64,000 nt of DNA from Mastigias papua (Eukaryota > Cnidaria > Scyphozoa > Rhizostomeae > Mastigiidae), in the NCBI GenBank assembly GCA_964019165.1, contig OZ025279.1, positions 11,129,117-11,193,116 of the forward strand, read 5' to 3'. This document shows, in pieces, positions 22,608 through 64,000 of the stretch. The notes beneath the pieces were generated by a model. The model worked only from the letters and a program-made list of their open reading frames with translations, was not told where the DNA came from and did no database searches. How positions within the stretch are numbered: the first letter of the stretch is position 1; each line of letters begins with the position of its first letter. Made by a program: the position numbers and the translations under genes.

Positions 22608-22925
22608 TTACACTAAATCTGACAGGCCAAAAATATTACAGAATGAATTGAATTTTGTAGATCCAGAATGCTGAATATCATGTGTACCAATGTTTATATC
22701 GGTAAATGCTAAAGTAACCCATCTCTTTTTGCAAACTATGAGATCAGAACAAATGCTCTCGATATCGGGACTCTCAAAAGTAGAAACTTGTTTACAAACC
22801 ATCCCAATCCTAATAAATTGCATTAAGTCGCCATCAAATTCATTTCTATCACGACGAATCGGCTTTTGGTAGTTCTTTATAAGAAAAGACTCCGTTTTGA
22901 AGTCAGGCAAGCACCTTTCCATCAC
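22608..22925 (-). pseudogene. Non-LTR retrotransposon fragment, APE endonuclease
   Basis: It belongs to the same element as the neighbouring fragment, out of frame with it. Readable features are TESFLIKNY, RRDRNEFDGDLMQFIR (the R-D-R-x-G-G-G-L-x-x-Y-V region of AP endonucleases, with the glycines decayed) and ESICSDLIVCKKRWVTLAF. Loss of the glycines and the frameshift show a dead copy. Confidence 0.7.
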
Positions 22926-22929
22926 CAGT

Positions 22930-25116
22930 CACAAATCGGTTATTGTATTTCGAAGACTGTTTATATTTAAGACACCAATCAATCCATTACTATTATACAG
23001 TAAAATTGAATGGTAAAAATTAATGAACAAGCATTGGCAATTACTCCCTCTTCAAGTGGGGGAACCGACTGAAAGCAAATAAAACAATTCGCTCTCCCGT
23101 TTGTATCACTCTTCGTGTTCATGTTAGAAGAGACATACTGTGGAAGAGATGATATGATTTTGCAGCCAATTTAGCCTTATTTGAGTTTTGTTTTGTTCAA
23201 GATTGGCAAACCTGTCCTAATGTTATGCCCCAGAGTCTGTAAAATCAAGTGAAAGTTCAGCACCACTCAGTCAACTTCATTTGAACATCGACATTTATTT
23301 TGTAATACCTAGCACGTGGAGTTGTGTACACAGGTGATCTATAGAAAGTCATATATTGGAACCATTGTTATGAACTTCGGAAAGAGAATCATTGCCCTGC
23401 CTTGGGGGTCAGAAAAAAATACATAAATCTTTGGCGGTGTAGGCTGTATGTAGGCCTACCAATAGTTTCATGGGGAAACATCTCATGGCTTTTGCGGGCC
23501 CCCTCTCAGGCTCGTTGTTTGTACTAATCTTTCCCTTAGCTCCCTCTCGACGGCCCTTGTTCTATATGTCCGAAGACTCTGAAATCGAGGGTGCATTTTC
23601 ATTCCTTGGTTACATCAAACATTTGCTGCTTCTTGGGATGCTTCGAGCCGTGTCCGTTATCCTCGTTTCCAAATTATAGCGTTAAGCATTGCAAGTCAGG
23701 CGGTAAAACTCTTGATATATCACGTTTCCTCAAATCGGCGTTCTATTAACCAATGACGAGCAAATGATGTACAATGATGTACACAGGTGCTACAGTACAT
23801 ATTCATTCGCAAAAAGGAATTGTAATGGCTATAAGGAATAATCGCAGTCACACTAAAATTGTTCAAAATTTGAAGGGCAAGAATTCTTGGAAACTTCCCT
23901 GCAAAAAGCAAATGTACAACAATATGCATTTTGGGCATGAGTAATTAACGGAGAGGCGTTTCATAACTATCAATTAATTTCTTGTGCAAGTTTATTTTCA
24001 TTTTAACTCACGATAATAAATAAGAATTATTGCTCACATTTCCGTCATTTCCATCATTTATCTCTCTCTTATACCGAGTGACTGAATGTATAATAATGAC
24101 GCAATAAAGCCAATAATCAAGGATGCATTTGATAAGCACATATACATTTATCAATAAGTTAACCATTATTTTAGAATGCAATCAAATTGTAAAAATATAT
24201 AAAAAAACCATAGCTAGTGATTGAACACTGGTGACTGAGAGTAGATGAAGTAAACCACCCTCCCTTTTGTATCCATCCCATTTTCATGTGGACGAGAAAA
24301 GTGATTTTGCCCCCGTCTCATCTTGGTCACTATCTATTTTTCTAAGGTGATACTGTATTTTTCCGTACTTAGGCATCGCTTCTCCCAACATAAGATATTA
24401 GTACGTATGTACAGTATAATATACAGTATAATACTTCGCCTTAATGCGAGTAAGAGTAATGGCATGATTCATAATGGCTGTACTGTGATAGAGCAGATGC
24501 TAAATTTATATGTGCTTCTGGCGGCCCTAGTCCACCTTTGATTTCAAATTTCTTCAAGTATCTTTGATTGTGTTGCTTTGCTCGAGATTTGTAAAACATT
24601 CCTAATGTTTTCTTCAGAAGTGTGTAAAAGGTCAATTAAAAATTCAACGTAACTCGATAAGATTTCAATAGAATATCCAGAAACGATTTGGAGTAATTTT
24701 ACACGATTGTAAAGGGTATTTTCGTAAATATTTCTATCTAATGATTTCTCTTTTGAGTCCTTTATGTTGAGCAATTCACTACTACGGTAGTGGTATTATT
24801 GGGATTTTGCATGGAAGACCTTGCACGCCTATGGAATGTGATCTAAGAGATAGTTTGTTAATACTTATTATGTTAATTAATGTTAATTGTGCATACCTCT
24901 ATGTGATCACTACACGATAGAAGGGGCAACATAATATGTGCCACTACGCTTAAGTGAAGGGAACTAACTAACTTTGAGGAAGTACCATCTCTCAACAACA
25001 AACAATTCAATTCATGACCTTGCTGGTGGCTGTTGTAGTCTGCACCATGGCAACTGACCTTAACTTTGTTACATCCAAAAGAGGCTGGAAGACGAAGTAT
25101 CAAGTTGGGAGTTAAG
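22930..25116. other. Intergenic DNA with repeats, no gene seen
   Basis: It holds block copy B (23301-23641). A similarity was also noticed between about 23,058 and 24,231 (GACTGA..., CTCCC-TTTGTATC). A 76-codon minus-strand reading at 24544-24774 looks somewhat protein-like (helical, Leu/Ile-rich) but has no recognisable family. Confidence 0.45.
23301..23641. repeat. Dispersed repeat block, copy B
   Basis: The partner of 21679-22002, in direct orientation 1.6 kb downstream. It carries small insertions relative to copy A (for example near the GGAACCATT stretch). Confidence 0.75.
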
Positions 25117-25130
25117 ATGAAAAAAAATTT
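25117..25130 (+). CDS. DNAI4: Candidate first coding exon of DNAI4
   Basis: The short reading MKKN plus two bases ends at a strong donor (TTT|GTAAGTG). Its phase matches the acceptor at 26878 exactly and would give MKKNLGKNNLAGKRS. An in-frame stop lies upstream at 25036. Another exon could serve equally well, so this is a proposal only. Confidence 0.35.
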
Positions 25131-26877
25131 GTAAGTGATATTTTTGGACTCTGTTTGGTTATAAAACTCAGTTAATTTTGCAAGTTAGCTGCCATTTATT
25201 TTTACCTTTAGAGTTTTAGTGAATTGAGAAGTATTGAGTTTATTGTCGGGGTGGTACACGCTAAGGGCGTGCGTTTGTAGCCTAGCCCTAGGGCAGGGGA
25301 GAGAGTGAGGCCACGATGTTAGGGAAAACGATAGATGAATCTAGAGTTTGGCTGTTCTCTGCCTCAACTTGCTTTTCTCATGCCGCAGGTATCATTTTGC
25401 AAACGATTAGTTCTAACACCACCATGTTTTTGTGTGCTTACAATAGCACACAACTAATAGACTTGAAAGTGAAGTGAACTGCTTGACAAATTCGGTCCTT
25501 AGGGCCCAGGGAGCAGCCTTCTAGCCACTTCATCTATCCAGGAAGTCCAGATGCACAGTATTTTAGCCAATTTGGAACCTGTAATGACAGATGACGTGAG
25601 ACTTGAAGGGAAGAAGTTTTGTCGGTTTAGCTGTATGTGCTCTATTTTCACGAAAGGTATTGCTTGAACGTTCAGTCAAGACATTTAGAAGTGCGAGAAA
25701 GCTAGAGCAATCTATGTTATATTATTGTGTCCATTATGCATTAGTTTCTTAGGGCCTTAGCAATATTATGAAAGATATTACAAATACTTGCAATCCAAAG
25801 CAACAGCTAAGCTGAAAAATAAGACATCTGGTTTGTTAGGTAAACCTTGGAGCTATACTGCAGGTAGACCAAAACTTTTTAGTACATCATAAAAGCACAA
25901 GACGTAACTAGAGCTTTTGTTTCATTAGTTGATGCACATAGCAGTAGATGTCAAAAAGCAAATGGGTATTTGAGAGATATTTTGGGAACAATGTGAAGTC
26001 TTGCAGCTTAACTTGGGAATGTTGATCCTCATCAATTAGACATATGGATATGATCATTTGTTTATCTATCCAATTGTACAATTTGCACAAAAGAAGCAAT
26101 ACAATGTGCTTGGTCTCAAAAATTCTTGTAGTCATAGACCACACTGCAGATTTTGGCAACTGTACACTCGAGATTGTTTGTTGCAAATGATAATGCACAC
26201 CCAGAACTGGGTGTGGATGGGTATTGAAAAGTGACAGGGTGTGGTTTATTTGGCTAATTTAAATATTTTCCAACTATCATAATGATACTATTGAAGTAAA
26301 AAGTGCTCCGCTGATGTGCACGCTGTTCGGTACAGAACCTTCCAAGGTGAAAAACAACAGAAAATAAACAAATTGGTTATACTTTCTAGGCCAAAACTCA
26401 AGTGCACACCTGTGCTCAAGTGCACACTTGCACACCTGGCCTTTTGCTTGTGGGCACTTGAGATATCAAAAAATGCCATATTCTGCAGTCAGGGTCCTAG
26501 AGACCCCATTTCAGCTCACTTAACTTGCATACCCCAATCTCAATTTCATTCCAATGGACCAGATTTAACAGAGATGATTCTATAGCTATATGTGAATTTC
26601 CTAAGCTTTTTTATCTGCTATTGTTGTGCACTTGGTTATTAAACATAGTAGATAATTGAAATTGTTAGATTTTTATACATTTGGCAGCTGGCTAGGGGTG
26701 TAATAGATATATTCATTCTTCTGCACAATACTTGTATGTCCCTTAGTAGAGTTGCTTGTCTATTAGGCTGCATGTGGGTAATGATTTTAGTCAACTTAAC
26801 CTCAGTTTATAATTTTTTCTAATTTCATTGTTCAATATGGCCTATTCATTATGCACTCACTCACTTTTATTTTGCAG

Positions 26878-63478
<36,601 letters not shown>

Positions 63479-63540
63479 GTAAGTTTTGCGAATATTGTGA
63501 TTCTTGCTACTCTCATGTACCACCTTCTTGATCAGTCTGT

Positions 63541-64000
63541 ATTACGGATATTGCTATCATTATTGTCATCGCTGATTGCATCATTGTCATCATCAGTATT
63601 ATTGTCATCATCATCCTAACCGCCATCATCATTATCAACATCAGCATCATCATCATTATCATCCATATTGTCGTTGTCGTCGACATCATCATCACTCTCA
63701 CCACCACCACCACCACCACCACCACTCTCACCACCACCACCACCACCACCACCACCACCACTCTCACCACCACCACCACCACCACCACCGCCACCACAAC
63801 CACCACCACCTCCACCACCACCTCCACCACCACCTCCACCACCTCCACCACCACCTCCACCACCACCTTCACCACCACCACAACCACCATTTCCACCACC
63901 ACCACCGCCACCACAACCACCACCACCACAACCACCATTTCCACCACCACCACCACCACAACCACCATTTCCACCATTTCCACCACCACCACAACCACCA
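63541..64000. repeat. (ATC)n then (CCA)n microsatellite in DNAI4 intron
   Basis: ATC/ATT triplets to about 63,695, then CCA/CCT triplets to the window edge. It starts about 60 bp after the exon's donor site. The Val/Met-rich reading on the minus strand is an artefact. Confidence 0.95.

Noticed and set aside
24544..24774. 76-aa helical-looking minus-strand ORF
   Set aside because: No family, no start context, no splice signals that give a longer gene; noted only as region content.
63513..63998. Val/Met-rich 161-aa ORF on the minus strand
   Set aside because: A translated triplet microsatellite within a DNAI4 intron.

Overview
This is AT-rich eukaryotic DNA from an animal. It has spliced genes with GT-AG introns, long microsatellites, LINE fragments, MITEs and a DNA transposon. 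The main gene is an axonemal dynein intermediate chain, so the organism makes motile cilia. The secreted cephalotoxin-like protein and the repeat content fit an invertebrate, perhaps a cnidarian such as a coral or sea anemone. The phylum is inference; nothing here proves it.

Layout. Positions 1-14,800 hold no gene I can support. They contain microsatellites (a 350-bp CATA tract, AT/TG tracts, CAY tracts), tandem repeats of 78 and 25 bp, three copies of a 300-bp element with trinucleotide tails, a head-to-head pair of tRNA-like sequences, and dispersed 100-bp repeats. A LINE 3' end lies at 14,821-15,200. A complete DNA transposon with an intact 605-aa transposase sits in its AT-rich tail (15,203-18,023, TTAA on both sides, Kolobok-like). 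A large secreted multidomain protein of the SE-cephalotoxin-like type follows on the + strand (18,294-21,548). From 21,680 to 25,100 there are duplicated repeat blocks and a LINE fragment.

From about 25,117 to beyond the right edge lies DNAI4 (WDR78) on the + strand. I resolved 16 internal exons from 26,878 to 63,478 whose splice phases all agree, plus a possible first coding exon at 25,117. The C-terminal WD repeats lie outside the window. Two other genes appear to sit inside its introns: an uninterrupted 216-aa ORF on the same strand (32,767-33,417) and an F-box-type protein on the opposite strand (49,913-51,468, possibly with an upstream exon at 57,668-57,814). The introns also carry LINE ends, a hAT-like MITE, a small MITE with ACTAG duplications, a 330-bp foldback element and a perfect 69-bp-arm hairpin set between two AT tracts. 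That hairpin contains a hammerhead-ribozyme-like core.

No bacterial-style operons, CRISPR arrays or convincing canonical tRNA genes were seen. Promoters and polyadenylation sites could not be assigned with confidence.
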